Shown: piece by piece, positions 6,214-12,673 of the stretch
How positions within the stretch are numbered: the first letter of the stretch is position 1
Layout: each line of letters begins with the position of its first letter
Assembly: GCA_021300055.1 (NCBI GenBank)
Contig: JAJTHU010000052.1
Location: forward strand, 1 to 12,673
Source of the DNA: Nitrosomonadaceae bacterium
GTDB taxonomy: Bacteria > Pseudomonadota > Gammaproteobacteria > Burkholderiales > Usitatibacteraceae
Direction of reading: 5' to 3'
DNA length: 12,673 nt
Translations under genes and position numbers: made by a program
Notes under the pieces: model-generated
What the model was told of the DNA's origin: nothing
Seen by the model: only the letters and a program-made list of their open reading frames with translations
Databases searched by the model: none

Positions 6214-7512
6214 ATGAGCACCAAAGAGCTCCTCATTGATAGCTTTCGCGCGGCACTCTCTGCAGCAGATCCGCTGCAAATCGTGCCCAACCATCTACCC
6301 AATCCGCCCGACCGCACCAAAGGTCGCACGATTGTTGTTGGTGCGGGCAAAGCAGCGGCGGCCATGGCGAAAGCGGTCGAACAGCACTGGCCGGAAGATC
6401 GACCGCTTGAAGGATTGGTCATCACGCGTTACGCCCATAGCTATAGCGGAGCGGAAGCACTCAAACGCATTCGCGTCGTTGAGGCGGGCCACCCAGTGCC
6501 AGACGAGTCCGGCGAACGCGCTGCGCGCGAGATCTTGCACTTAGTGCAATCTGCGGGCCGAGACGATCTTGTGCTGGCACTAATCTCGGGCGGTGGTTCG
6601 AGTTTGCTGGCGCTGCCGGCTGAAGATGTTTCGATGCTCGACCTCAAGACGGTCACGCGCGACTTGCTTCGTTGTGGCGCGCCCATTCAGGAGATGAACG
6701 TCGTGCGGAAGCACCTCTCGGCGATCCAGGGTGGCCGCTTGGCAGCCGCGTCACGCGCAAAAGTGTTGGCGCTCATCATCTCGGACGTGACAGGCGACGA
6801 CCCATCGTCAGTCGCTTCTGGCCCAACCGCGCCTGACCCTTCGACTTTTCAGGATGCACTAGAGATTCTGAATCGCTACCGCATCATGCCGCCGGTGTCC
6901 GTTGCGCGCCATCTCTCTAAAGGTGCGCGTGGCGAGGTCGCGGAGTCACTCAAGGCGAGCGACGCATTGTTCCAGCGCGTCGAGAACCGGGTGATCGCCA
7001 CGGCACATCAGAGTTTGTCACGCGCCGCCGCGTTTTTTCAGCATCGGGGCGTGACGCCCATGGTGCTGGGAGATAGCGTGACCGGCGAAGCGCGCGAGGT
7101 AGCCAAAGTCTACGCGGCGCTCGCGCGACAGATTCGACAGCACCACCATCCGCTGAAACCGCCCGTGGCGTTAATTTCCGGTGGTGAGTGTACGGTGACG
7201 ATTGCGCCTGAGAGTGACGGGCGCGGCGGTCGTTGTACCGAGTTTTTATTGTCCCTCGCGATCGAACTCGAAGGCGTCGAGCACGTGTCGGCAATTGCTT
7301 GCGATACCGATGGCATCGACGGTTCGGAGCAGAACGCTGGCGCAGTTCTGATGCACGACTCCCTCGCGCGCGCGCGCGCTGCGGGGCTCAACGCCAAGTC
7401 GCTACTTATGGCCAACGATGCCTTCGGGTTTTTCTCGGGCCTGGGCGACACGGTGACAACCGGCCCCACGCGTACTAACGTCAACGACTACCGCGCCATT
7501 CTGGTGAGTTGA
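6214..7512 (+). CDS. Glycerate 2-kinase, DUF4147/MOFRL family (TtuD/GckA/GLYCTK type)
   Basis: 432 residues, the usual length. Members phosphorylate D-glycerate to 2-phosphoglycerate with ATP in the cytoplasm, linking glyoxylate, tartrate or serine-cycle metabolism to glycolysis; older annotations often call them hydroxypyruvate reductase TtuD. The N-terminal DUF4147 domain (about 5-240) has VGAGKAAAAMA (42-52, with the conserved Lys46), EAGHPVPDESG (90-100), LISGGGSSLL (123-132) and SDVTGDDPSSVASGPT (190-205). The C-terminal MOFRL domain (about 315-425) has ISGGECTVT (321-329), CDTDGIDG (363-370) and TTGPTRTNVND (415-425). Two normally constant spots differ: GGRCTEF where GGRNQEF is usual, and TGPTRTN where TGPTGTN is usual. 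It follows uvrA by 79 nt on the same strand with no clear terminator between, so read-through is possible. No strong ribosome-binding site precedes the ATG. Confidence 0.9.
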   Translation: MSTKELLIDSFRAALSAADPLQIVPNHLPNPPDRTKGRTIVVGAGKAAAAMAKAVEQHWPEDRPLEGLVITRYAHSYSGAEALKRIRVVEAGHPVPDESGERAAREILHLVQSAGRDDLVLALISGGGSSLLALPAEDVSMLDLKTVTRDLLRCGAPIQEMNVVRKHLSAIQGGRLAAASRAKVLALIISDVTGDDPSSVASGPTAPDPSTFQDALEILNRYRIMPPVSVARHLSKGARGEVAESLKASDALFQRVENRVIATAHQSLSRAAAFFQHRGVTPMVLGDSVTGEAREVAKVYAALARQIRQHHHPLKPPVALISGGECTVTIAPESDGRGGRCTEFLLSLAIELEGVEHVSAIACDTDGIDGSEQNAGAVLMHDSLARARAAGLNAKSLLMANDAFGFFSGLGDTVTTGPTRTNVNDYRAILVS

Positions 7513-7771
7513 TCATTGCGGGCAGGTGCGCCTAGCGCGCGACACGCCGCCGCAAGGCGTCGAATGCTCGACTCCGATGCGTTTTTGTTCAAAACTTGTT
7601 TCACTAGGCTTTTTACCTATTTTTTTTAGGGTTTTTGCGCCGACAATTCAGTCTGTGTGCCTGTTTCGGTGCGCCTCCGCCCTATCGTCACCCTACGACG
7701 CGCGTCAATCAGCCTTCTCTCCTACCCAGATATTCATCGATGCTCGGCCAATCATTCCCCGATAACGCGTG
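7513..7771. other. Intergenic region between glycerate kinase and sensor gene
   Basis: 259 bp. The left part has two overlapping small inverted repeats: ACGCC/GGCGT (7544-7548, 7556-7560) and GTCGA/TCGAC (7559-7563, 7568-7572), followed by a T-run at 7582-7586; these could be a weak terminator. The middle (about 7581-7637) is markedly T-rich for this genome, with an 8-T homopolymer near 7620, and probably contains the promoter of the two-component operon. I could not assign -35 and -10 boxes with confidence. No convincing small gene is seen. Confidence 0.4.
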
Positions 7772-9796
7772 ATGGGAATCGAACTCACATACCTGCTGAG
7801 CGCGCTGTTGGTATTGGTTGCCGGATCGCTCTGCTTCGCCGCGGTCGCTTTGGCGCGACTTCGGGCCACGCGCGAAGTGCTGCGTGCGCAGCTCGCAACG
7901 CAGCGAGCGCACTTTGAGCAAATGGAACGCCTCGCCAATGTGGGCAGCTGGATATCTGACACGAGTTCCAAGTTACTTGATGCGAGCCCGACTTACCTAG
8001 AGTTGTATCAGTGCTCGCTCGCTGAGTTGCCCGTAACTGCAGAAGATTTTATCGAGCGTTTCGTTGATCCGGAAAATGGTGAACGCGAACGCATGCGCGA
8101 GTTATTGGCGACACGCACCAAAGGACAGATGTTGACTGGTGAGTGTCGCATCCGATTGAAAGATGGCACGCGCAAGTGGGTACATTTTTGTTCAGAGCCT
8201 ATCTTCGGGGAGGACGGCGCGCAACGTGGGCATCGCGGCATCGTTCGTGATGTCACCGAGGAACGCGAAGCACAGCGACGTTTGCGCGAAACAACAATGC
8301 TACTGCGTGAAGCGCATCGTATCGCAAAGGTTGGACATTTTCATTGGGAACTCGCTTCTGATCGACTGACGCTGTTCGATGACTTCAACGAAATCTTTGA
8401 ACTGCCCGCTGCGCAACGATTCGACACCATGAGCCAGTGGATGGCGTACATGATCGCGGCAAGCGAGAAAGAGTCGGTCGCGCAAAACATGCTACGCATC
8501 GCGCAGGGCTTGCCGTACCACGTAATCCGACGCGTGGTGCTACCGGACAACAGGACGCGCTACCTAGAAGCGCGTGGCATGCCGCAGCGCGACGTATCAG
8601 GGCGCGTCTATGCGTATCGCGGCACGGTACGCGACATCACAGAGCAACATACACAGCTGTTGCAGCTCACGCGCAGTGAGGAACGCTTTCGGCGCCTTAC
8701 CGAGCTTTCTTCCGACTGGTACTGGGAGCAGGACGCGGCTCATCGCTTCACATTTCTTTCGCGTGAAGAAACGGTCTCATCCAAGCTGCCCGCAAAAGTT
8801 GTTCTCGGCAAAACGCGATGGGAGTTATTCCCACAAGCGCTGTCGGCGACGGAGTGGGCCGCACACCGAGCTGTGCTGGACGCGCGACAGCCGTTCTTCG
8901 ACTTGGTTACACGAACTTATGCGGAGGGCGACCCGGATCCGATCGGCTATTTCTCGATTAGCGGCGAGCCGGTGTTTAACGCTCAGGGTGACTTTGTTGG
9001 CTACCGGGGCGTCGGGCGTGATGTGACTAAGCGCAAATTAGCCGAGCGCGCGCTTGCCGCCAAAAGCGCTGAGCTATTGCTCGCTAACGAAGCATTGCAG
9101 CGCGAAGCTGCGCGCCGTGAGCAACTGGAAAAGAGTCTGCTGCTCGTGATCGAATCCGCAATGACGAGGGCGGGCAGCCAACTGCATGAGGAACTCGGCC
9201 AAGACCTAACCGGGATCGCGCTACTGGCTAAGTCGCTAGAGGCAAAGTTGCGAAACACATCGCAAGCGGCAGCCGGCGATGCTAAGTACATCACCGACTT
9301 GGTGAATCGCTCGATTCAGCAAACGAGGCTGTTGTCGAATTCGCTTTCGCCAAAGATCATCGGCGATGGCGGATTGGTCCCGGCATTGCATCAACTTGCT
9401 GCCGATACACGCATGCGGCATCAAGTCGAGTTCAATACGCGCTTGGACGAGGGAATTCAGATCTCTGACGACATCGCTAGCCGCCTGCTGTATCGCATCG
9501 CGCAGGATGTCGTGGCATTTGCGGTGCTGCACGCCGGTGTGAGCACTCTTTGGATCAGCTTGCGACGCGGCGGTGGCGCGGTGCTGCTTACCGTCGGGTC
9601 CGGTCGTTGGCAAGAGGGCGTGCAATCAAGCCAATGGAGCATTGCGGATGCTATCGCCCAGCGCGCACGAACCATTGGCGCGACGGTGCGCAGCCGTCAT
9701 TCAAACGATTATGGTAACGTTGTTCGCATTAGTTGGCCTGCTATGCTTGCCGCACCAACAAGCGCGAACCTTCCTAGAGAGAAGAGCGAAAAATGA
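7772..9796 (+). CDS. Membrane-anchored triple-PAS sensor kinase, HisKA_3-like, with degenerate ATPase domain
   Basis: 674 residues from ATG 7772; a GTG immediately before it (7769) is an alternative start. Numbering is from the ATG. One N-terminal membrane helix (about 6-29) anchors it, followed by three PAS/PAC modules at about 54-165, 183-292 and 303-422. PAC endings GIVRDVTEERE, GTVRDITEQ and GVGRDVTKRK are clear, and the third opens with LSSDWYWEQD. A coiled segment (about 423-456) leads to a dimerisation/phosphoacceptor helix with LHEELGQDLTGIALL; H472 would be the phosphorylated residue, as in NarX/DegS-type kinases. The CA domain is badly eroded: in RIAQDVVAFAVLHA (575-588) the N-box Asn is Phe583, the D-box reads VGSGRW with no Asp, and no GLGM G-box is seen. 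It overlaps the regulator gene by 4 nt. It may be a pseudokinase, phosphatase or a partner of another kinase. Confidence 0.8.
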   Translation: MGIELTYLLSALLVLVAGSLCFAAVALARLRATREVLRAQLATQRAHFEQMERLANVGSWISDTSSKLLDASPTYLELYQCSLAELPVTAEDFIERFVDPENGERERMRELLATRTKGQMLTGECRIRLKDGTRKWVHFCSEPIFGEDGAQRGHRGIVRDVTEEREAQRRLRETTMLLREAHRIAKVGHFHWELASDRLTLFDDFNEIFELPAAQRFDTMSQWMAYMIAASEKESVAQNMLRIAQGLPYHVIRRVVLPDNRTRYLEARGMPQRDVSGRVYAYRGTVRDITEQHTQLLQLTRSEERFRRLTELSSDWYWEQDAAHRFTFLSREETVSSKLPAKVVLGKTRWELFPQALSATEWAAHRAVLDARQPFFDLVTRTYAEGDPDPIGYFSISGEPVFNAQGDFVGYRGVGRDVTKRKLAERALAAKSAELLLANEALQREAARREQLEKSLLLVIESAMTRAGSQLHEELGQDLTGIALLAKSLEAKLRNTSQAAAGDAKYITDLVNRSIQQTRLLSNSLSPKIIGDGGLVPALHQLAADTRMRHQVEFNTRLDEGIQISDDIASRLLYRIAQDVVAFAVLHAGVSTLWISLRRGGGAVLLTVGSGRWQEGVQSSQWSIADAIAQRARTIGATVRSRHSNDYGNVVRISWPAMLAAPTSANLPREKSEK

Positions 9797-10446
9797 AAAG
9801 CCGGGTAATGCTTGTTGATGACCACGATATCGTCGTCCACGGTCTGCGCATGTTGATCGACGAAACACCGGACCTTGAGGTTGCGCTGACCGCAAACTCT
9901 GCCGAGTCTGCGTTGCAAGAACTCAGGACGCAGCCTCTCCCAGACTTGATCGTCACGGACATATCCCTCCCGGGGCTCTCTGGTATCGATTTGACGCGCA
10001 CGGTGACCGGGCTTTACCCAGAGATTCCGGTATTGGTGCTGTCGATGCACGACGAGATGATTCACGGCGAGCGCGCATTTCGTGCCGGTGCGAAGGGTTA
10101 CATCACCAAGGTCGAGGCAACCGAAAAAGTGGTGACGGCCGCGCGCCGGTTGCTCGCAGGCGAAGACTATCTCAGCGAACGGATGCAGACGCATCTGCTG
10201 CAGCAAGTCCGCAACCCCAGCAAGGGCGGCACAGTATCAATCCTGGGTAGTCTCACCGACCGTGAATACGAGATCTTCCGCCTTATCGGTATGGGCATGA
10301 GCTCATCTGAGATCGCGGCCAAGCTCACGCGCAGCGTGAAGACGATTGAGGCGCACCGCGCAAACCTCAAGCAGAAGCTCGGACTGCGCAATGCCATTGA
10401 ATTGAATCGATTCGCGGCGAATTACGCCGACCGCGAACGCGTGTAG
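9793..10446 (+). CDS. NarL/FixJ-type (REC-LuxR HTH) response regulator
   Basis: 217 residues, standard for the family. The receiver domain (about 3-120) has the acidic pair D9-D10, phosphoacceptor D56 in VTDISLPG, S84 in the switch position and invariant K106 in YITKVEA, so it looks fully competent for phosphorylation. The C-terminal LuxR-type helix-turn-helix (about 152-212) contains LTDREYEIFRLIGMGMSSSE and a recognition segment around RSVKTIEAHRANLKQKLGL, so it should bind DNA as a dimer. The ATG overlaps the sensor's stop (ATGA) and an AG-rich ribosome-binding stretch precedes it, indicating coupled translation with the sensor. The target genes are unknown; none of the neighbours is an obvious target. 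A bidirectional terminator follows. Family assignment is certain. Confidence 0.93.
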   Translation: MKSRVMLVDDHDIVVHGLRMLIDETPDLEVALTANSAESALQELRTQPLPDLIVTDISLPGLSGIDLTRTVTGLYPEIPVLVLSMHDEMIHGERAFRAGAKGYITKVEATEKVVTAARRLLAGEDYLSERMQTHLLQQVRNPSKGGTVSILGSLTDREYEIFRLIGMGMSSSEIAAKLTRSVKTIEAHRANLKQKLGLRNAIELNRFAANYADRERV

Positions 10447-10471
10447 CCCACATCTCACGCCACACAAAACA

Positions 10472-10495
10472 AAAGGCCGGGAGAACCCGGCCTTT
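10472..10495. terminator. Bidirectional intrinsic terminator between the regulator gene and rplQ
   Basis: A perfect 10-bp stem AAAGGCCGGG (10472-10481) / CCCGGCCTTT (10486-10495) with an AGAA loop. The plus-strand side continues TTTGTTGTTTG, and the minus-strand side continues TTTTGTTTTGTG, so U-rich tails exist in both directions. It sits 25 nt after the regulator stop and 24 nt after the rplQ stop, separating two convergent operons. Confidence 0.92.
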
Positions 10496-10518
10496 GTTGT
10501 TTGTGGAGCGTAAACAGC

Positions 10519-10920
10519 CTAAGCGGCTTTTTGCTCTTCAGTCGCTGGCGCTTCTTCAACGATTGGGCGATCAACGAGTTCGACGAGTGCCATCGGCGCG
10601 TTGTCACCTTGGCGGAATCCAAACTTGAGGATACGCAGATAGCCACCCTGGCGCTCTTTGTAGCGCGGGCCGAGCTCTGCGAAGAGCTTGACCACCATGT
10701 CGCGATCACGCAAGCGGTCAAACGCGAGGCGCTTGTTAGCGAGCGTGTCTTCTTTGCCCAAGGTGATGAGCGGCTCAGCGACCTTACGGAGTTCTTTGGC
10801 TTTCGGCAGCGTGGTCTTGATGACCTCGTGCAGGAACAACGAGTTGGTCATGTTGCGCAACATCGCGAGGCGATGCGAGCTGGTTTTGTTGAGCTTACGG
10901 AGTCCGTGACGATGACGCAT
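10519..10920 (-). CDS. rplQ: 50S ribosomal protein L17
   Basis: 133 residues. The N-terminal MRHRHGLRKLNKTSSHRLAM and the following ML RNMTNSLFLHE segment are the hallmark of bacterial L17, and GFRQGDNAPMALVELV closes the conserved domain at about 100-115. A short acidic/alanine-rich tail (EEAPATEEQKAA) follows and is typically variable. L17 binds 23S rRNA near the exit-tunnel side of the large subunit. The start is supported by AAAGGA 8 nt before the ATG. It lies downstream of rpoA in the usual order, as the last gene of the alpha operon, and ends at the terminator at 10472-10495. Confidence 0.98.
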   Translation of the reverse strand: MRHRHGLRKLNKTSSHRLAMLRNMTNSLFLHEVIKTTLPKAKELRKVAEPLITLGKEDTLANKRLAFDRLRDRDMVVKLFAELGPRYKERQGGYLRILKFGFRQGDNAPMALVELVDRPIVEEAPATEEQKAA

Positions 10921-10956
10921 TTTCTATTTCCTTTAATCTCTTGGTCGATATGCTTA

Positions 10957-10970
10957 GGTGCTTTCGCACC
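10957..10970 (-). other. Small GNRA-loop hairpin in the rpoA-rplQ spacer
   Basis: In the minus-strand mRNA the sequence reads GGUGC-GAAA-GCACC: a 5-bp stem capped by a GAAA tetraloop, a very stable RNA motif. It lies 36 nt upstream of the rplQ start. It may be an mRNA-stability or protein-binding element; no specific role can be assigned. Confidence 0.4.
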
Positions 10971-11003
10971 GAGCCAACCTTGTTATCGTTATGTTTTTGA
11001 AAA

Positions 11004-11027
11004 CTGGGCTCCATGATTGAAGCCCAG
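11004..11027 (-). terminator. Weak hairpin with short U-run after rpoA (possible attenuator)
   Basis: Arms CTGGGCT (11004-11010) and AGCCCAG (11021-11027) enclose a 10-nt loop, starting 9 nt after the rpoA stop on the minus strand. It is followed by TTTTC only (a 4-T run), so termination would be partial at best. It may set the ratio of rplQ to rpoA transcript or protect the rpoA 3' end. Confidence 0.4.
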
Positions 11028-11036
11028 ACGTGAACC

Positions 11037-12014
11037 TTACTTCGTAACGCCTGCGGCAGGCCAGTTCTCGAGCTTCATGCCCAAGGTGAGGCCTTTGCTC
11101 GCCAAGACTTCCTTGATCTCGTTGAGCGACTTACGACCGAGGTTAGGCGTCTTGAGGAGTTCGTTTTCGGTGCGCTGGATCAAGTCACCGATGTAGTAGA
11201 TGTTCTCGGCCTTGAGGCAGTTCGCAGAGCGAACAGTAAGCTCAAGATCATCCACCGGCTGCAGCAAGATCGGATCAACCTGAGGCGACTTGGCTTCCTC
11301 AGCTTGCATCGGCGTACCCTGCAGATCAGCAAACACCGACAACTGGTCGACCAGCACGCGTGCGGCGTAGCGGACAGCCTCTTCAGGCTCAATCGCGCCA
11401 TTGGTTTCGATGTCCATCACCAAACGATCGAGGTCGGTACGTTGTTCGACGCGAGCCGATTCAACCGCGTATGAAACGCGACGCACAGGCGAATAAGATG
11501 CATCGAGCAAGATCGAGCCGATGGTGCGCGCTTCTTCGCCACGGCGAGCCGTTGCCGCAACGTATCCGCGGCCCTTCTCGACCTTCACCTGCATGTCGAT
11601 CTTGCCACCAACGGTAAGGTTGGCGATAACGTGGTCTGGGTTGACGATCTCGACGTCGTGCGATTGCTCGATATCGTGGCCGGTAACGGGACCAGGCGTG
11701 GATTTCTTGAGCTTAAGCGTCGTGTCTGAGCGGTTGTGCAGCTTGAGAACCAAACCCTTCAGGTTCAACAAGATGTCAACGACGTCTTCTTGCACGCCCT
11801 CGATGGTCGAGTACTCGTGAAGAACCCCGGCGATTTTGACTTCAGTGGGCGCATAGCCCGGCATCGATGAGAGCAAGATGCGGCGCAGTGCGTTGCCGAG
11901 CGTGTGGCCGTAGCCGCGCTCGAAAGGCTCCATGACCACTTTGGCGTGGGCAGGAGAAATATTTTCGACGTCGATGATGCGCGGCTTCAGAAAAGTCGTG
12001 GCATTGCTTTGCAT
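11037..12014 (-). CDS. rpoA: DNA-directed RNA polymerase subunit alpha
   Basis: 325 residues, normal length. The N-terminal domain (about 1-232) drives dimerisation and beta/beta' assembly: VVMEPFERGYGHTLGNALRR (26-45), ILLSSMPGYAPTEVKIAGVLHEYS, and VRRVSYAVESARVEQRTDLD (177-196). A linker (about 233-248) leads to the C-terminal domain (about 249-315), which contacts UP elements and activators: LELTVRSANCLKAENI (257-272), where R262 corresponds to the DNA-contacting Arg265 of E. coli, and TPNLGRKSLNEIKEVLASKG (289-308). The start MQSNATTFLKPR follows AGAGG by 9 nt. All key regions are intact. It sits between rpsD (62 nt upstream) and rplQ (116 nt downstream) in the conserved alpha operon order. 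Confidence 0.98.
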   Translation of the reverse strand: MQSNATTFLKPRIIDVENISPAHAKVVMEPFERGYGHTLGNALRRILLSSMPGYAPTEVKIAGVLHEYSTIEGVQEDVVDILLNLKGLVLKLHNRSDTTLKLKKSTPGPVTGHDIEQSHDVEIVNPDHVIANLTVGGKIDMQVKVEKGRGYVAATARRGEEARTIGSILLDASYSPVRRVSYAVESARVEQRTDLDRLVMDIETNGAIEPEEAVRYAARVLVDQLSVFADLQGTPMQAEEAKSPQVDPILLQPVDDLELTVRSANCLKAENIYYIGDLIQRTENELLKTPNLGRKSLNEIKEVLASKGLTLGMKLENWPAAGVTK

Positions 12015-12039
12015 TGACGAGGGCCTCTATAGATGAACG

Positions 12040-12063
12040 CGCGCCGTGGCGTCCCACGGCGCG
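12040..12063 (-). other. Strong GC-rich hairpin in the rpsD-rpoA spacer
   Basis: A perfect 10-bp stem, CGCGCCGTGG (12040-12049) / CCACGGCGCG (12054-12063), with a 4-nt CGTC loop, occupying more than a third of the 62-nt gap. No U-run follows on the minus strand (TTCATCTATAG), so it should not terminate efficiently. More likely it is a processing, stability or translational-control structure ahead of rpoA. Role inferred only. Confidence 0.6.
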
Positions 12064-12076
12064 AAGTGAAACGGAA

Positions 12077-12673
12077 TTACTTGGAATACAGTTCGACGAC
12101 GAGTTGCTCGTTGATGTCAGCGGCAAACTCTTGACGATCAGGCAAAGCCTTGAACACGCCAGAGAACTTCTTAGCGTCGACTTCAACCCAATTGGGGAAG
12201 CCATTAGCTTCAGCCAACTTCAGCGCGTCTTGTACACGCAACTGCTTCTGTGCCTTCTCTTTGAGCGAAACGACATCGTTCGGCTTGAGAAGGTACGAAG
12301 GAATATTGACCGCTTTGCCGTTCACCAGCACTGCACCGTGGCTAACGAGCTGACGCGCTTCTGCACGCGTCGAGCCGAAGCCCATGCGATACACGCTGTT
12401 GTCGAGACGCGATTCGAGGAGCTGCAACAGGTTTTCACCGGTCGCGCCCTTGCGGCGTTCTGCTTCAGCGAAGTAGGTGCGGAACTGACGCTCCAAGACA
12501 CCGTACATGCGACGGATTTTTTGCTTTTCACGGAGCTGCGTACCATATTCGGATACGCGCGACTGCTTTGCACCGTGTTGGCCGGGACGCGACTCAAGCT
12601 TGCACTTGGAGTCGAGCGCGCGACGTGCACTCTTGAGGAAGAGATCGGTACCCTCGCGGCGCGAGAGTTTGCA
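12077..12673 (-). CDS. rpsD: 30S ribosomal protein S4, first few codons beyond the window edge
   Basis: 198 residues are visible. The reading frame is open from the right edge, beginning CKLSRREGTDLFLKSARRAL, which corresponds to about residue 9 of S4; by comparison with the family only about eight residues (of the MARYxGPK type) are missing. The conserved PGQHGAKQSRVSEYGTQLREKQ stretch follows (about 32-53 of the visible part), then the S4 RNA-binding domain with RLDNSVYRMGFGSTRAEARQLVSHGAVLVNGKAV, and the C-terminal ADINEQLVVELYSK. An internal ATG at 12508 is not the start, since conserved S4 sequence continues upstream of it. S4 nucleates small-subunit assembly by binding 16S rRNA, and in E. 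coli represses its own operon. It precedes rpoA as in the alpha operon. Confidence 0.97.
   Translation of the reverse strand, partial: CKLSRREGTDLFLKSARRALDSKCKLESRPGQHGAKQSRVSEYGTQLREKQKIRRMYGVLERQFRTYFAEAERRKGATGENLLQLLESRLDNSVYRMGFGSTRAEARQLVSHGAVLVNGKAVNIPSYLLKPNDVVSLKEKAQKQLRVQDALKLAEANGFPNWVEVDAKKFSGVFKALPDRQEFAADINEQLVVELYSK

Noticed and set aside
7365..7379. (CG)7 dinucleotide run
   Set aside because: It encodes an in-frame Arg-Ala repeat (LARARAA) in the glycerate kinase. It could form Z-DNA or slip, but is explained by coding in GC-rich DNA and the frame is intact.
10501..11016. Plus-strand open frame covering rplQ and the spacer
   Set aside because: It is antisense to an unmistakable ribosomal protein gene and begins inside the terminator region.
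12077..12508. Shorter rpsD starting at the ATG at 12508
   Set aside because: Conserved S4 sequence continues in frame upstream of this methionine to the window edge, so the true start lies outside.
1..12673. Mobile elements, CRISPR array, tRNA genes, prophage or integration sites
   Set aside because: No transposase, integrase, regularly spaced repeats, tRNA-like cloverleaf or flanking direct repeats were seen.

Overview
The window reads as a chromosomal segment of a betaproteobacterium, with moderately high GC. The best evidence is the ribosomal/RNA polymerase block (rpsD-rpoA-rplQ order, an RpoA and an SSB that read like betaproteobacterial versions) and a triple-PAS sensor whose third PAS begins in a style common in Burkholderiales-type sensors. 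No mobile element, CRISPR array, tRNA or rRNA is visible. Most of the region is housekeeping or ordinary accessory content, and species-level assignment is not possible by eye.

Layout, left to right. (1) 1-508, minus: the N-terminal part of a secreted Sel1-repeat protein that runs off the left edge. (2) 669-2446, plus: a PIG3-type NAD(P)H quinone oxidoreductase, overlapped by 4 nt by a GTG-started gene for an exported protein with a ClpP/crotonase-like core. (3) 2445-2475: a terminator hairpin serving ssb. (4) 2514-2981, minus: ssb, divergent from (5) uvrA at 3255-6134, plus, with a 273-bp region between them that may carry operators. (6) 6214-7512, plus: a MOFRL-family glycerate 2-kinase. 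(7) 7772-10446, plus: a two-component pair (membrane-anchored triple-PAS sensor and NarL/FixJ-type response regulator), overlapping by 4 nt and ending at a strong bidirectional terminator. (8) 10519-12673, minus: rplQ, rpoA and nearly complete rpsD, the distal end of the alpha ribosomal-protein operon.

How the genes work together: SSB and UvrA both serve genome maintenance, and the divergent arrangement resembles the SOS-controlled ssb/uvrA pair of E. coli, but no canonical LexA box is present. RpsD, RpoA and RplQ are co-transcribed translation/transcription components. The sensor-regulator pair should form a phosphorelay, except that the sensor's ATP-binding domain has lost the residues that normally hold Mg-ATP. 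That is the most unusual point in the window. I found no obviously new multi-gene system; the items most worth follow-up are this degenerate kinase and the ClpP-like exported protein coupled to the oxidoreductase.
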